Made by a program: the position numbers and the translations under genes. Positions 35,017 to 44,400 of a stretch of 64,000 nucleotides of DNA are shown here, in pieces. Source of the DNA: UBA11222 sp049323435 (lineage in GTDB: Bacteria > Pseudomonadota > Alphaproteobacteria > UBA11222); NCBI GenBank assembly GCA_049323435.1, contig JBMOMX010000031.1:40424-104423 (forward strand). Reading direction: 5' to 3'. The notes beneath the pieces were generated by a model that did no database searches, had not been told where the DNA came from, and worked only from the letters and a program-made list of their open reading frames with translations. The first letter of the stretch is position 1. The number at the start of each line of letters is the position of its first letter.

Positions 35017-36313
35017 CAACAACCCCGGCATTGACTTTGCCGCCCTTGAACGGCGCATCGAAGTTGAAGTGCGGCAGCCGGAGAAGCTGACCGCGCCTTC
35101 ACTTCCGGCGGGCGCGGGAATGGCTGCCGCGCATCATGCTTCCGCTGTTCTTGCACTGAAGATGCGGCTTCGCGGCATACCTGTCATAGGCCCCATGATG
35201 GCCATGCTTAACCGCTGGCAGCGGCGGCGGCGGATTGGCCCTCGGCTATTAGCCACGCCCTATCTTGGTTATGCTGTGCGATGGTTGAAAAGTCTGGCCT
35301 TGGTGCACGAAACTCGCGGGCGTCTTGAGGTCACCATTCGCGAGCTTGGCGCTATGGAAACGCGCTTGAATATGCGCCTTTCAGAATTGCGGCAAGAGGT
35401 TGGTTTCGTGGAACAACGCCTGCGCACGCAAATAAGTCTAAGCGATGCGCATTTGGCCGATATGCGGGCGCAAATGGGCTTGACTGAACAGCGCCTGGCC
35501 GATCTGCGTCAGGCCGTCGCGGAAGAAAAAAGGCGTATCGCCGAAAATCGTACGGAAATTTTATTTCAGCAGCGCCGCTTAACCACTGCGCTGGAGACCG
35601 GAAATATACGGGCTGCTGCGGCTGCGGATTCCGCTGGCGCCGCGGCGCTCCACACCGATGCGCTGGATAGTTATTATGCGGCATTCGAGGCGGCCTTTCG
35701 CGGCAGCCGGGAAGAAATCAAAAACCGGCTCAGGGTTTATCTTGATCGGGTTTCAGGCGCCAAATCAAATTTGCCGGTACTTGATATTGGCTGCGGGCGC
35801 GGCGAATGGATCGAGTTATTGAAAGAACAGGGCGTTGCCGCCTATGGCATAGACCTGAACAGCGTTTTTATCGCCGATGCCCGCGCGCAGAATCTTGATG
35901 TGCGCCAGGCGGAGGCGCTGGCGCATCTGCGCAGTCTGGGGGATGCCAGTCTTGCGGGGGTTACGGGTTTTCATATTATCGAACATCTGGAACTTAATGA
36001 TCTGATCAGCATTTTTGACGAGGCAAACCGTGTTCTGGCGCCGGGCGGTTTTTTACTGTTTGAAACCCCCAACCCGGAAAATCTGATCGTCGGCGCCAGC
36101 AGCTTCTGGAACGATCCCACCCATCGTTCGCCCTTGCCGCCGTCGGTTATGCGTTTCATGGCCGGGCAGCGTGGTTTTATTGATGCAGAGGTAATTTATC
36201 TGCACGAGGCGGAGGACGCGCTGAAGATAACTGGCGGGGACGAAGTTGCAGACCGCCTTAATCAGCTTCTTTACGGGCCGATGGATTACGCCATCTGGGC
36301 GCGCAAGGCATAA
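35006..36313 (+). CDS. Coiled-coil methyltransferase of the polysaccharide cluster, possible chain-capping enzyme
   Basis: A 435-residue protein. An N-terminal part with a basic linker and a coiled coil (roughly residues 105-200, heptads in GAMETRLNMRLSELRQEVGF and later) leads to a class I SAM methyltransferase domain (about 250-400) with LDIGCGRGEWIELL, a HIIEHLELNDL segment and APGGFLLFETPNPEN. In E. coli WbdD a methyltransferase joined to a coiled-coil ruler ends O-antigen chains; this protein has the same ingredients in the opposite order and no kinase. The start at 35006 is chosen because the frame upstream lies inside wzt. The chain-cap role is inference from neighbours. Confidence 0.75.
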   Translation: MIEANNPGIDFAALERRIEVEVRQPEKLTAPSLPAGAGMAAAHHASAVLALKMRLRGIPVIGPMMAMLNRWQRRRRIGPRLLATPYLGYAVRWLKSLALVHETRGRLEVTIRELGAMETRLNMRLSELRQEVGFVEQRLRTQISLSDAHLADMRAQMGLTEQRLADLRQAVAEEKRRIAENRTEILFQQRRLTTALETGNIRAAAAADSAGAAALHTDALDSYYAAFEAAFRGSREEIKNRLRVYLDRVSGAKSNLPVLDIGCGRGEWIELLKEQGVAAYGIDLNSVFIADARAQNLDVRQAEALAHLRSLGDASLAGVTGFHIIEHLELNDLISIFDEANRVLAPGGFLLFETPNPENLIVGASSFWNDPTHRSPLPPSVMRFMAGQRGFIDAEVIYLHEAEDALKITGGDEVADRLNQLLYGPMDYAIWARKA

Positions 36314-36319
36314 GCCGCT

Positions 36320-39300
36320 GTGTCAATTCATCTTCGAGCCATTCATCAGTTTCATGTGGGTTCCGCCTATGGCGATGGCGTGACCAATTCGATGCTGTTC
36401 ATACGTGCATTGCTGCATGAGCTGGGGTTTGCCTCAGAGATATATTGTGCGCAGATCGCGCCGGAATTGGCGTATATTTTGCGGCCAATTGAAGCGTATC
36501 CGGATGCGCCGGATCAGCTTTTGCTGCTGCATCATTCATTGGGCCATAATCATGGTGCCTGGGTGGAGGCGCTGCAAAGCCGTCTGGTGCTGATCTATCA
36601 TAATATTACGCCAGCGGAATTTTTCCCTGCCGGCAGCCCGATGCGCAGCTATTCCGAAATAGGCCGCAAACAGCTTGCTGACTGGCGTACGCGGTTTATC
36701 GGGGTGATTGGCGATTCACCCCTTAACACCGCAGAACTGATGCAGCTGGGATACGAAAATGCTGTAACAATTCCTCTGCTGGTGAATCTGGACAGGATGA
36801 GGCGCATCGAAGCAGACAAGGCGATGATGGAGCGCCTGAATGGCGTCTTTAACATGCTGTTTGTCGGGCGGATTTCAGAAAACAAATGCCAGCATGATCT
36901 GCTGAAAATATTTTCACATCTGCATCGCCGGCTTGATGTTCCGGCGCGGCTGATCTTGGCGGGGGACGTTTCCTCGCATGAATATCTGCAGCAGCTAGAG
37001 CAGTCGCGCAGCGAATTACGCCTGGGTGATAGTGTCGAAATTACTGGCAAAGTCACTGACGAAGGCCTTTCGGCTATGTATCAGAGGGCGGACGTTTTTG
37101 TTTCAATGAGCGCGCATGAAGGTTTTGGCATGCCGCTGATCGAAGCCATGGCGCATGATGTGCCGGTTATTGCTTTTAACAGCAGCAGTATTGCTGACAC
37201 GATTGGCGAGGGCGGGCTTCTGGTTTCTGAAAAGGACCATCGTAAAATCGCCGCGCTGATCAAAGTCGTCGCTGAAGAGCCGGGGCTGCGCAGAAAAATT
37301 CTGCTTGGCCAGCGGCGCAATCTGCGCCGTTTTGAACGGGAGACGTTGCGCAGCGCGTTTGCTGATTTTCTTGAGGGATTGGGTGTGGCGGTGAACCGGC
37401 CGCAAGATCCGGCGCGGCGAAACCCGCCACAAATCCGCATCGAAGGGCCGTTCGATAGTTCCTACAGCCTGGCCATCGTCAATCGCGAATTTGCCCGCGC
37501 GCTGCACCGCAAGGGCATGGATGTGGCGCTGCATGATGCGGATGGGCCGGGCGACAAGACACCTAATGCCGCTTTTCTATCCGGCGATCCGGAATGCCGT
37601 GACATGTGGCGGCGTGGCGCCATGACGCAGGATGCGGACGTGCTGTTGCGCTTCATGTACCCGCCACGGGTTTCGCAGATGCGCGCCCCCGCCAATGGGC
37701 TGAGCAATTACGCCTGGGAGGAATCGGGCTTCCCGCGCGCCTATGTTTCGGCCTTTAACCGCAGCCTGACGCATATCACGGTTCTGTCGCATTATGTGCG
37801 CAAGGTGCTGCTGGATAATGGCGTGCGTGTTCCCATTACGGTCAGTGGCGCGGGGGTGGATCATCTGCTGGAAAACCGAACCGCGAAGACCACCCGAAAT
37901 CTGGGGCCGGAGGCTTTCCGGTTTCTGCATGTGTCATCCTGTTTCCCGCGCAAGGGGGCGGATGTGCTGCTGGAGGCGTTCGGTCAGGCCTTCACGCGCG
38001 CCGACAAGGTTTCGCTGGTCATCAAAACCTTTCCCAATATTCACAATGATATTGTCAGCCAGCTTCGATGTTTTCAGGAACGCTTTCCGGATGCGCCGGA
38101 GATTATCCTGATCAATGAGGATATTGACGAGGCCGAGGTCGCCGATCTGTACCGGCGATGTGACGCGCTTGCCGCGCCAAGCCGGGGCGAGGGGTTTGGC
38201 ATGCCGATTGCCGAGGCGATGCTGTTCGAGAAACCGGTGATCACCACCGCCTATGGCGGGCAGATGGATTTCTGCACGCCCGAAAATGCCTGGCTGGTGG
38301 AGTATCAGTTTGATTACGCCAGAACCCACATGGATCAGTTTAATTCGGTCTGGGCGGAACCCGATGTGCAAAGCCTGAGCCGCGCCCTGCGCGATGTGTA
38401 TGCGGCGCTGCCCGAGGAACGGCTGCGCCGGGCGCAGGCGGGTAAACAGGCGCTACTGGCCAATTGGCGCTGGGCGCATGTGGCCGAGCGTAATTTGCAG
38501 GCCATCGCCGCGCTGGATGCGGGACCCGCCTTGCAGGAATTGCCAAAAGTTGGATGGGTGGCAAGCTGGAATGTGCGCTGCGGCATTGCCGCCTATGCGC
38601 GCGCGTTGAGCATTTGCATTCCCGCAGGACAGATGGTGATATTGGCCAACCGGACCGATGAAAGAATTTCGGGCGACGAGGAAAATGTAATCCGCTGCTG
38701 GCAGAGCGGCAACGAAGATACGCTTGACGAACTGTATCAGCAAATTCGCGCCAGTGCGGTGACATCCGTGGTGCTGCAATTCAATTTCGGCTTCTTCGAT
38801 CTGGCCAGCCTTGGCAATCTGATATTGCGGCTGAAACAGGATGGAGTCGGAGTGCATATTTTCTTTCACGCCACCGCTGAAACCCTGTATCTGAGCAAGG
38901 CGCTTAATCTTTCTCTGATAGCCGCGCAGCTGGCGCTGGCGGACCGGCTGTATGTGCATGGCATAGACGATCTGAACCGCATGAAAAATCTGGGCCTGGT
39001 GGATAATGTGATTTTGTTCCCGCATGGCGCCTATGTTCCCGCTGTGCCGCCACAACCGCCCGCCGCGCCGCAGGACGGGGATGCGAAACGGATCACCAGT
39101 TTTGGTTACATGTTGCCGCACAAGGGTTTCACACAATTGATAGAGGCCTTCAATATACTGCGCCGAACACATCCCGGCTTGCGTCTTGAAATGCTGAATG
39201 CATCCTATCCTGCGGCTGAATCAGATATTGAATTGCAGCGCTGCCGCGACGCGATCGCCGCCAGCCCGCATGGCGAGGCGATGACGCTGGTGTCCGATTT

Positions 39301-39661
39301 TCTGACGGATGAAGAAGTGCTGGCGCGTCTGGGCCAATCGGATCTGATTGTGTTTCCCTATCAAAATACAGGTGAATCCTCCAGTGCGGCGGTGCGTTTT
39401 GGCCTGGCCAGCAGGCGGCCTGTGGCCTGTACACCCCTGCCGATCTTTCGGGATGTGGCCAATGTGACTTTTCAATTGCCGGGATGCGCCCCCCGCGAAC
39501 TGGCCGAGGGCATTGCCGCTATGTTGTGCGATACCGGGAAATTGCAGAAAATTGGGGAAATACAGGCCGCATGGCTTGCAGAGCATGACTGGCAGGTGGT
39601 ATCGACACGGTTGTGGAACATCATACGTGGTTGCGCTCTGCCGCCGGTAGCGGGAATTTAG
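36320..39661 (+). CDS. Large multidomain glycosyltransferase (three GT-B/GT4-like modules)
   Basis: A 1113-residue protein starting at GTG six bases after the previous stop. Module 1 (about 1-360) has the E-x7-E motif EGFGMPLIEAMAHDVP with E267 and E275. Module 2 (about 370-735) has GEGFGMPIAEAMLFEKP with E624 and E632. Module 3 (about 745-1113) is GT-B-like, opening GWVASWNVRCGIAAYA, but at the matching place has NTGESSSAAVRFGLA, with no second glutamate, so it may be inactive or differ in mechanism. Similar fused enzymes build repeat units such as polymannose O antigens with several linkages. GDP-mannose-derived donors are likely, given gmd next door. Confidence 0.85.
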   Translation: MSIHLRAIHQFHVGSAYGDGVTNSMLFIRALLHELGFASEIYCAQIAPELAYILRPIEAYPDAPDQLLLLHHSLGHNHGAWVEALQSRLVLIYHNITPAEFFPAGSPMRSYSEIGRKQLADWRTRFIGVIGDSPLNTAELMQLGYENAVTIPLLVNLDRMRRIEADKAMMERLNGVFNMLFVGRISENKCQHDLLKIFSHLHRRLDVPARLILAGDVSSHEYLQQLEQSRSELRLGDSVEITGKVTDEGLSAMYQRADVFVSMSAHEGFGMPLIEAMAHDVPVIAFNSSSIADTIGEGGLLVSEKDHRKIAALIKVVAEEPGLRRKILLGQRRNLRRFERETLRSAFADFLEGLGVAVNRPQDPARRNPPQIRIEGPFDSSYSLAIVNREFARALHRKGMDVALHDADGPGDKTPNAAFLSGDPECRDMWRRGAMTQDADVLLRFMYPPRVSQMRAPANGLSNYAWEESGFPRAYVSAFNRSLTHITVLSHYVRKVLLDNGVRVPITVSGAGVDHLLENRTAKTTRNLGPEAFRFLHVSSCFPRKGADVLLEAFGQAFTRADKVSLVIKTFPNIHNDIVSQLRCFQERFPDAPEIILINEDIDEAEVADLYRRCDALAAPSRGEGFGMPIAEAMLFEKPVITTAYGGQMDFCTPENAWLVEYQFDYARTHMDQFNSVWAEPDVQSLSRALRDVYAALPEERLRRAQAGKQALLANWRWAHVAERNLQAIAALDAGPALQELPKVGWVASWNVRCGIAAYARALSICIPAGQMVILANRTDERISGDEENVIRCWQSGNEDTLDELYQQIRASAVTSVVLQFNFGFFDLASLGNLILRLKQDGVGVHIFFHATAETLYLSKALNLSLIAAQLALADRLYVHGIDDLNRMKNLGLVDNVILFPHGAYVPAVPPQPPAAPQDGDAKRITSFGYMLPHKGFTQLIEAFNILRRTHPGLRLEMLNASYPAAESDIELQRCRDAIAASPHGEAMTLVSDFLTDEEVLARLGQSDLIVFPYQNTGESSSAAVRFGLASRRPVACTPLPIFRDVANVTFQLPGCAPRELAEGIAAMLCDTGKLQKIGEIQAAWLAEHDWQVVSTRLWNIIRGCALPPVAGI

Positions 39662-39673
39662 GGGAAAATTTCA

Positions 39674-40711
39674 TTGAAAAAGAAAACAGCTCTGGTAACC
39701 GGGGTTACCGGGCAGGATGGGGCCTATCTGTCCCGCCTGCTGGTGGAAAAGGGATATCATGTCTATGGCGGATGCCGCAGGGTTTCCGTCGATAATTTGT
39801 GGCGTCTGCGCGAGGTGGACGTGCTGGACAAGATCGAGCTGATCGATTTTGACTTGCAGGAAATCGGCAATGTCACCCGCGCGATCAAGGCCACGCGCCC
39901 GGACGAAATTTATAATCTTGCGGCGCAGAGCTTTGTTGGCGTGTCGTTCGAGCTTCCGGTGACCACATCCCAGATCGACGGCATGGGATGCCTGCATATT
40001 CTGGAAGCCATGCGTGACCATGTGCCCGAGGCGCGTTTCTATCAGGCATCCACATCGGAAATGTTCGGCAAGGTGCAGGAAATTCCGCAAAAGGAAACCA
40101 CCCCCTTTTATCCGCGCAGCCCGTATGGCGTGGCCAAGGTGTTTGCCCATTACATGACAATGAATTACCGCGAGGCGCACAATCTGCATGCCAGTTCCGG
40201 CATATTGTTCAATCATGAATCGCCTTTGCGCGGCCAGGAATTCGTCACCCGCAAAATCACCCTTGCCCTGGCGCGTATCGCCGCAGGTCAGCAGGAAATG
40301 CTGGAACTCGGCAATCTCGACGCTAAACGCGACTGGGGCTTTGCCGGTGATTATGTAAAGGCCATGTGGGCCATGTTGCAGCAGGACAGGGCGGATGATT
40401 ATGTCATCGCCACCGGCGAAACCTATACGGTGCGTTATTTCTGCGAACGGGCGGCGGGCCTGCTTGGCTTTGATCTGAAATGGGAAGGCGAGGGGCCGGG
40501 TGAACGCGGCATAGACCGCAAAACCGGCAAGACCGTTATTCTGGTCAGCCCGAAATTTTTCCGGCCCGCCGAGGTGGAGCTTCTGGTCGGATTGCCGGAA
40601 AAATCCCGCACCCGTCTTGGCTGGGCGCCGGAGGTGAAGCTGGATGCACTGATCGAGATGATGGTGACAGCGGATCGCAACCGCGTTACATCCGGCTGTC
40701 ATCCGCAATAA
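39674..40711 (+). CDS. gmd: GDP-mannose 4,6-dehydratase
   Basis: A short-chain dehydrogenase-fold enzyme of 345 residues that turns GDP-mannose into GDP-4-keto-6-deoxymannose, precursor of GDP-rhamnose, fucose or perosamine. It shows GVTGQDGAYLSRLL at the NADP site, STSEMFGKVQEIPQ and YGVAK for catalysis, and NHESPLRGQEFVTRK and LGNLDAKRDWGFAGDYV, which are GMD-specific. The TTG start is accepted because the conserved N-terminus begins right there. The later reductase or aminotransferase is not next to it, so the final sugar is unknown. Confidence 0.92.
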   Translation: MKKKTALVTGVTGQDGAYLSRLLVEKGYHVYGGCRRVSVDNLWRLREVDVLDKIELIDFDLQEIGNVTRAIKATRPDEIYNLAAQSFVGVSFELPVTTSQIDGMGCLHILEAMRDHVPEARFYQASTSEMFGKVQEIPQKETTPFYPRSPYGVAKVFAHYMTMNYREAHNLHASSGILFNHESPLRGQEFVTRKITLALARIAAGQQEMLELGNLDAKRDWGFAGDYVKAMWAMLQQDRADDYVIATGETYTVRYFCERAAGLLGFDLKWEGEGPGERGIDRKTGKTVILVSPKFFRPAEVELLVGLPEKSRTRLGWAPEVKLDALIEMMVTADRNRVTSGCHPQ

Positions 40712-40716
40712 GCGAA

Positions 40717-41845
40717 TTAATCCAGATCCTTGACCTCGCCGCTGGCGCCTTCGATACGGGCGGCGAGGGCAGCCGACATAAATTCGTCCAGATCGCCATC
40801 CAGCACATTCTGTGGCGTTGGGCTTTCGACGCCGGTGCGCAGATCCTTTACCATCTGATAAGGCTGCAACACGTAAGAGCGGATCTGATGCCCCCAGCCA
40901 ATGTCGGTTTTTGCACTGGCGATGGCTTGCGCGGCCTCTTCGCGTTTGCGCAACTCTTCCTCATAGAGCCGTGCGCGCAGCATTTTCCAGGCATTGGCGC
41001 GGTTTTTGTGTTGCGAGCGCTCATTCTGACATTGCACGACAATGCCGGTGGGGGTGTGCGTCAGCCGCACCGCGCTGTCTGTCTTGTTGACATGCTGGCC
41101 GCCTGCGCCACTGGCCCTGTAGGTATCTGTGCGCACATCCTTTTCATCAATCTCGATATTGATGCGGTCATCGACTTCGGGATATACCCAGACACTGGCG
41201 AAACTGGTATGGCGGCGCGCATTGGAATCGAATGGCGAGATGCGCACCAGCCGGTGGACGCCCGCCTCTGTCTTTAACCAGCCATAGGCATTGGCGCCTT
41301 TGACATGCAGGGTGGCGGATTTTATCCCGGCTTCCTCGCCATCGCTCAGTTCGATGATTTCGGATTTGTGGCCGTGTTTTTCCGCCCAGCGCATATACAT
41401 GCGCAATAGCATATTGGCCCAGTCCTGGCTTTCAGTGCCGCCCGCGCCCGCATGGATTTCCAGATAGCCGTTATTGCCATCGGCTTCGCCCGACAGCAGG
41501 GTTTCTATTTCCCTGGCGGCGGCTTCGCTGTGCAGGTTTCGCAATGCCGCTTCTGATTCCGCAATCATTGCGGCATCATTGTCGGCCTCGCCCAGTTCGA
41601 TCAGGCTAAGCGTATCCTCGAAATCACTCTGCATCCGGCGCAGCGCCGTGATGGCCTGCTCCAGCTTCGTGCGTTCGCGCATAATATCCTGGGCGCGCTG
41701 GGCATTATCCCAGAGTTTGGGGTCCTCAATCAGCGCGTTCAGTTCATCCAGCCGCCGCAGCGCGTGATCCCAGTCAAAGATGCCTCCTCAGCAGTTCGAA
41801 CGACTGCTTGATGTCCTGGGCCAGGGCCTGAACTTCTGCCTTCAT
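40717..41845 (-). CDS. prfB: Peptide chain release factor 2 with programmed +1 frameshift
   Basis: RF2 ends translation at UGA and UAA. The gene is in two frames: ATG at 41845 opens 23 codons that stop at TGA (41776-41774); shifting +1 gives DWDHALRRLDELN and then the long frame, 375 residues in all. RF2 marks are the codon-reading SPF in RISPFDSNARR and the catalytic GGQ in GAGGQHVNKTDSAV. The slippery CTT-TGA-C preceded by AGGAGG is the classical autoregulatory site. It is therefore intact, not a pseudogene. It is transcribed after the PBP1a gene on the same strand. Confidence 0.96.
41774..41788 (-). promoter_or_regulatory. prfB programmed frameshift signal
   Basis: On the minus strand AGGAGG (41788-41783), CAT, CTT (41779-41777), TGA (41776-41774) and then C. 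The internal Shine-Dalgarno is three bases from the slippery leucine codon. When RF2 is scarce the UGA is read slowly and the ribosome slips +1, making more RF2. Confidence 0.95.
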
Positions 41846-41877
41846 GAAAATGCTCCTGCAGGGAAGAAATGAAAGGA

Positions 41878-44334
41878 TTAGTATAGACCGCCGCTTCCCT
41901 CGCCGACTGGCTCCGTGTTGATGGCGCCGGGTGTTTCCTCTACACTGCCAGGGGTGTCCGTGCCAAGTACGGATCGTGCCCGGCTTTTGGGCTCGGTGCC
42001 GGGCCGGAAGGCCTCCAGAATGACTTTGCGGTCGCCGGGCATGGCGGGCAGACCGGTTTCGGCATTCACCCTAACCAGCCGGATACCGGCAGGGATGCGA
42101 AATGGCAGCGATGGCGCCTCCGCCAGCGCCTCAGTCATAAACTCCCGGAAAACCGGTGCGGACACCGTAGCCCCGGTTTCTTTTTTACCCATAGTGCGCG
42201 GCGTATCAAAACCAATGAAAACACCGGCCACCAGATCGGGTGAAAAACCCATGAACCAGGTGTCCCTGCTTTCATTGGTGGTGCCGGTCTTGCCGGCTAT
42301 GGGTCTGTTGATGCTGGCGACGCTCCGGCCGGTGCCGCGCTGGATCACCCCCTCCAGCATTGAGACGATCTGGTAGGCCGTAGCGGGGTCGATGCGCTGT
42401 TCGCGCAGGTCTGGCAATTCTGGCTGATGCAGCCCCTCGCGCCAGGCATCCCGGCAACCGGCGCATTCGCGCTGATCATTGCGGTACAGGGTTTTTCCCC
42501 GCCGGTCCTGTACCCGGTCGATCAGAGCGGGCGCGACATAGTGACCCCCATTTACCAGAATGGCATAGGCGGAGGTAAGTCTGAGCAGGGTGGTTTCACC
42601 GGCGCCCAGGGCAGTGGATAGCAGGCTGGGGGTGGCCTGTGTCAAACCAAACCGGCTGGCATAGTCATTCACCTTGTTGATGCCGATATGTTGCGCGAGC
42701 CGCACGGTCATCAGATTGCGCGATTTTTCCAGCCCCATGCGCAAAGTCGAGGGGCCATAATATTCCCCGGAATAATTTGTAGGTTTCCATTTGGCCAGCC
42801 CCGGCCCCTGATCAATCACCATGGGGGCGTCCAGCACCAGGCTGGATGGCGTAAAGCCGGATTCCAGCGCTGCGGCATAGACAAAGGGCTTGAAGGCGGA
42901 ACCCGGCTGGCGCTGGGCCTGGGTGGCGCGGTTAAATTCACTGTCGCCATAGGCAAAGCCGCCCTGCATAGCCAGCACACGCCCGGTATGGGGATCCATG
43001 GCTACCAGAGCACCGCTGACTTCCGGAATTTGTTGCAGGCTCCAATTCGCAGTGCCGCCAGATTTTCCGGATGCTTTTTCATCTGCTTGCGCAACGGCGA
43101 CGACATCGCCCGGACGCAGTACATCCGTGACTTTGCCAATGGCAGGCCCCAGAGTTGCTGTGTCCAGCCGTTTGCGCGCCCAGCGCAGCTGTTCAAATGG
43201 AATGATCCCCTGTGCGCCATCTGCAAAGCCAATGATGGCGCGGTCTGGTTGCGTCTTCAGAACGGCGGCAAGCCGCCACGGGGCAAGGCCCGCAGGCGGC
43301 GGTACGGTGCTCAGCCGCACGGCCCAGCCTTCGCCCGGATCAATTTGCGTTACCGGCCCATGCCAGCCATGCCTGCGGTCATAGGCGATCAGACCGCGCC
43401 GCAGCGCCCGGTAGGCGATATTCTGAAGGCGCGGATCAAGCGAGGTGCGCACAGAAAGCCCCCCGTCATATAGCGCGTCTTCGCCAAAGCGGTTAATCAG
43501 TTCGCGGCGGACTTCCTCTGCGAAATGATCGGCCTGTACGAATTCCTGATCGCGTGGCGGCGCCGTCTGCAAGGGGGCCTGCGCGGCATTTGCCGCCTGT
43601 TCAGCGGTGATATAGCCATCTTCCAGCATCCGGCTAAGCACATAATTGCGCCGCGCAATGGCCTTTTCACGATAGCGTACCGGGTGATAATTATTCGGAG
43701 CCTTGGGCAGGGCGGCCAGATAGGCGGCTTCCTCCAGCGTCAGTTCCGCCAGCGGCTTGTCAAAATAATTCAGCGCCGCCGCCGCGACACCATAGGCGGA
43801 GTTACCCAGATAAATTTCATTCAGATATAATTCCAGCAGGCGCTCCTTGGAAAAGGTGCGTTCGATGCGGAACGCCAGAATGGCCTCTTTGATCTTGCGC
43901 TGATAGGATACTTCGCCGGTCAGAAAGAAATTCTTGGCGACCTGTTGGGTAATGGTGGACGCGCCCACCAGCCGCCGGTTATCCCCAGCATGCTGTAAAT
44001 TCACGATCGCTGCCCGCAGGATGCCGATTGGATCCACGCCGCGATGCACAAAGAAATTCTGATCCTCAGCCGCGACAAAGGCGTCAATCACCAGCTTTGG
44101 AATTGTCTCATAGGGCACATAGAGACGTTTTTCACGGGCAAATTCGGTAATCAGCCGCCCATCGCCTGCATGCACCCGGGTTGTAATGGCAGGTTCATAG
44201 GTGGCTAGCTGAGAATAATCCGGCAGGCCAATACCATAGCGCCACAGGACAAACGCCGTTGCAGCGCCACCGGTCACAGCCAGTATCAGCGCCAGAGCGA
44301 AGCCATACAATAGAATTTTTCCTATCAGTTTCAA
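41878..44334 (-). CDS. mrcA: Penicillin-binding protein 1A (bifunctional transglycosylase/transpeptidase)
   Basis: An 818-residue inner-membrane enzyme that makes and cross-links peptidoglycan. One N-terminal helix (residues 5-32) precedes the GT51 domain with catalytic E90 in AAEDQNFFVHRG and STITQQVAKNFFL. A middle OB-like domain is followed by the transpeptidase with nucleophile S479 in QPGSAFKPFVYA (S-x-x-K), SRN in EKSRNLMT and KTGTTNES. Length and layout match alphaproteobacterial PBP1a. The tail after about residue 760 is low-complexity and Gly/Glu-rich. Start of prfB follows 32 bases after its stop. Confidence 0.95.
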   Translation of the reverse strand: MKLIGKILLYGFALALILAVTGGAATAFVLWRYGIGLPDYSQLATYEPAITTRVHAGDGRLITEFAREKRLYVPYETIPKLVIDAFVAAEDQNFFVHRGVDPIGILRAAIVNLQHAGDNRRLVGASTITQQVAKNFFLTGEVSYQRKIKEAILAFRIERTFSKERLLELYLNEIYLGNSAYGVAAAALNYFDKPLAELTLEEAAYLAALPKAPNNYHPVRYREKAIARRNYVLSRMLEDGYITAEQAANAAQAPLQTAPPRDQEFVQADHFAEEVRRELINRFGEDALYDGGLSVRTSLDPRLQNIAYRALRRGLIAYDRRHGWHGPVTQIDPGEGWAVRLSTVPPPAGLAPWRLAAVLKTQPDRAIIGFADGAQGIIPFEQLRWARKRLDTATLGPAIGKVTDVLRPGDVVAVAQADEKASGKSGGTANWSLQQIPEVSGALVAMDPHTGRVLAMQGGFAYGDSEFNRATQAQRQPGSAFKPFVYAAALESGFTPSSLVLDAPMVIDQGPGLAKWKPTNYSGEYYGPSTLRMGLEKSRNLMTVRLAQHIGINKVNDYASRFGLTQATPSLLSTALGAGETTLLRLTSAYAILVNGGHYVAPALIDRVQDRRGKTLYRNDQRECAGCRDAWREGLHQPELPDLREQRIDPATAYQIVSMLEGVIQRGTGRSVASINRPIAGKTGTTNESRDTWFMGFSPDLVAGVFIGFDTPRTMGKKETGATVSAPVFREFMTEALAEAPSLPFRIPAGIRLVRVNAETGLPAMPGDRKVILEAFRPGTEPKSRARSVLGTDTPGSVEETPGAINTEPVGEGSGGLY

Positions 44335-44400
44335 GATGATGTCCCGGAATGAAAGCGCTCTTTATAGCCAGCCCGGCCTTAAATAATCCATAAATGAGTT

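Noticed and set aside
39671..40708. 345-codon open frame opposite gmd
   Set aside because: Almost exactly mirrors gmd and shows no domain; the plus-strand gene has clear catalytic motifs.
40717..41845. prfB as a frameshifted pseudogene
   Set aside because: The break is exactly the conserved CTT-TGA-C site with an internal AGGAGG, so it is programmed frameshifting.
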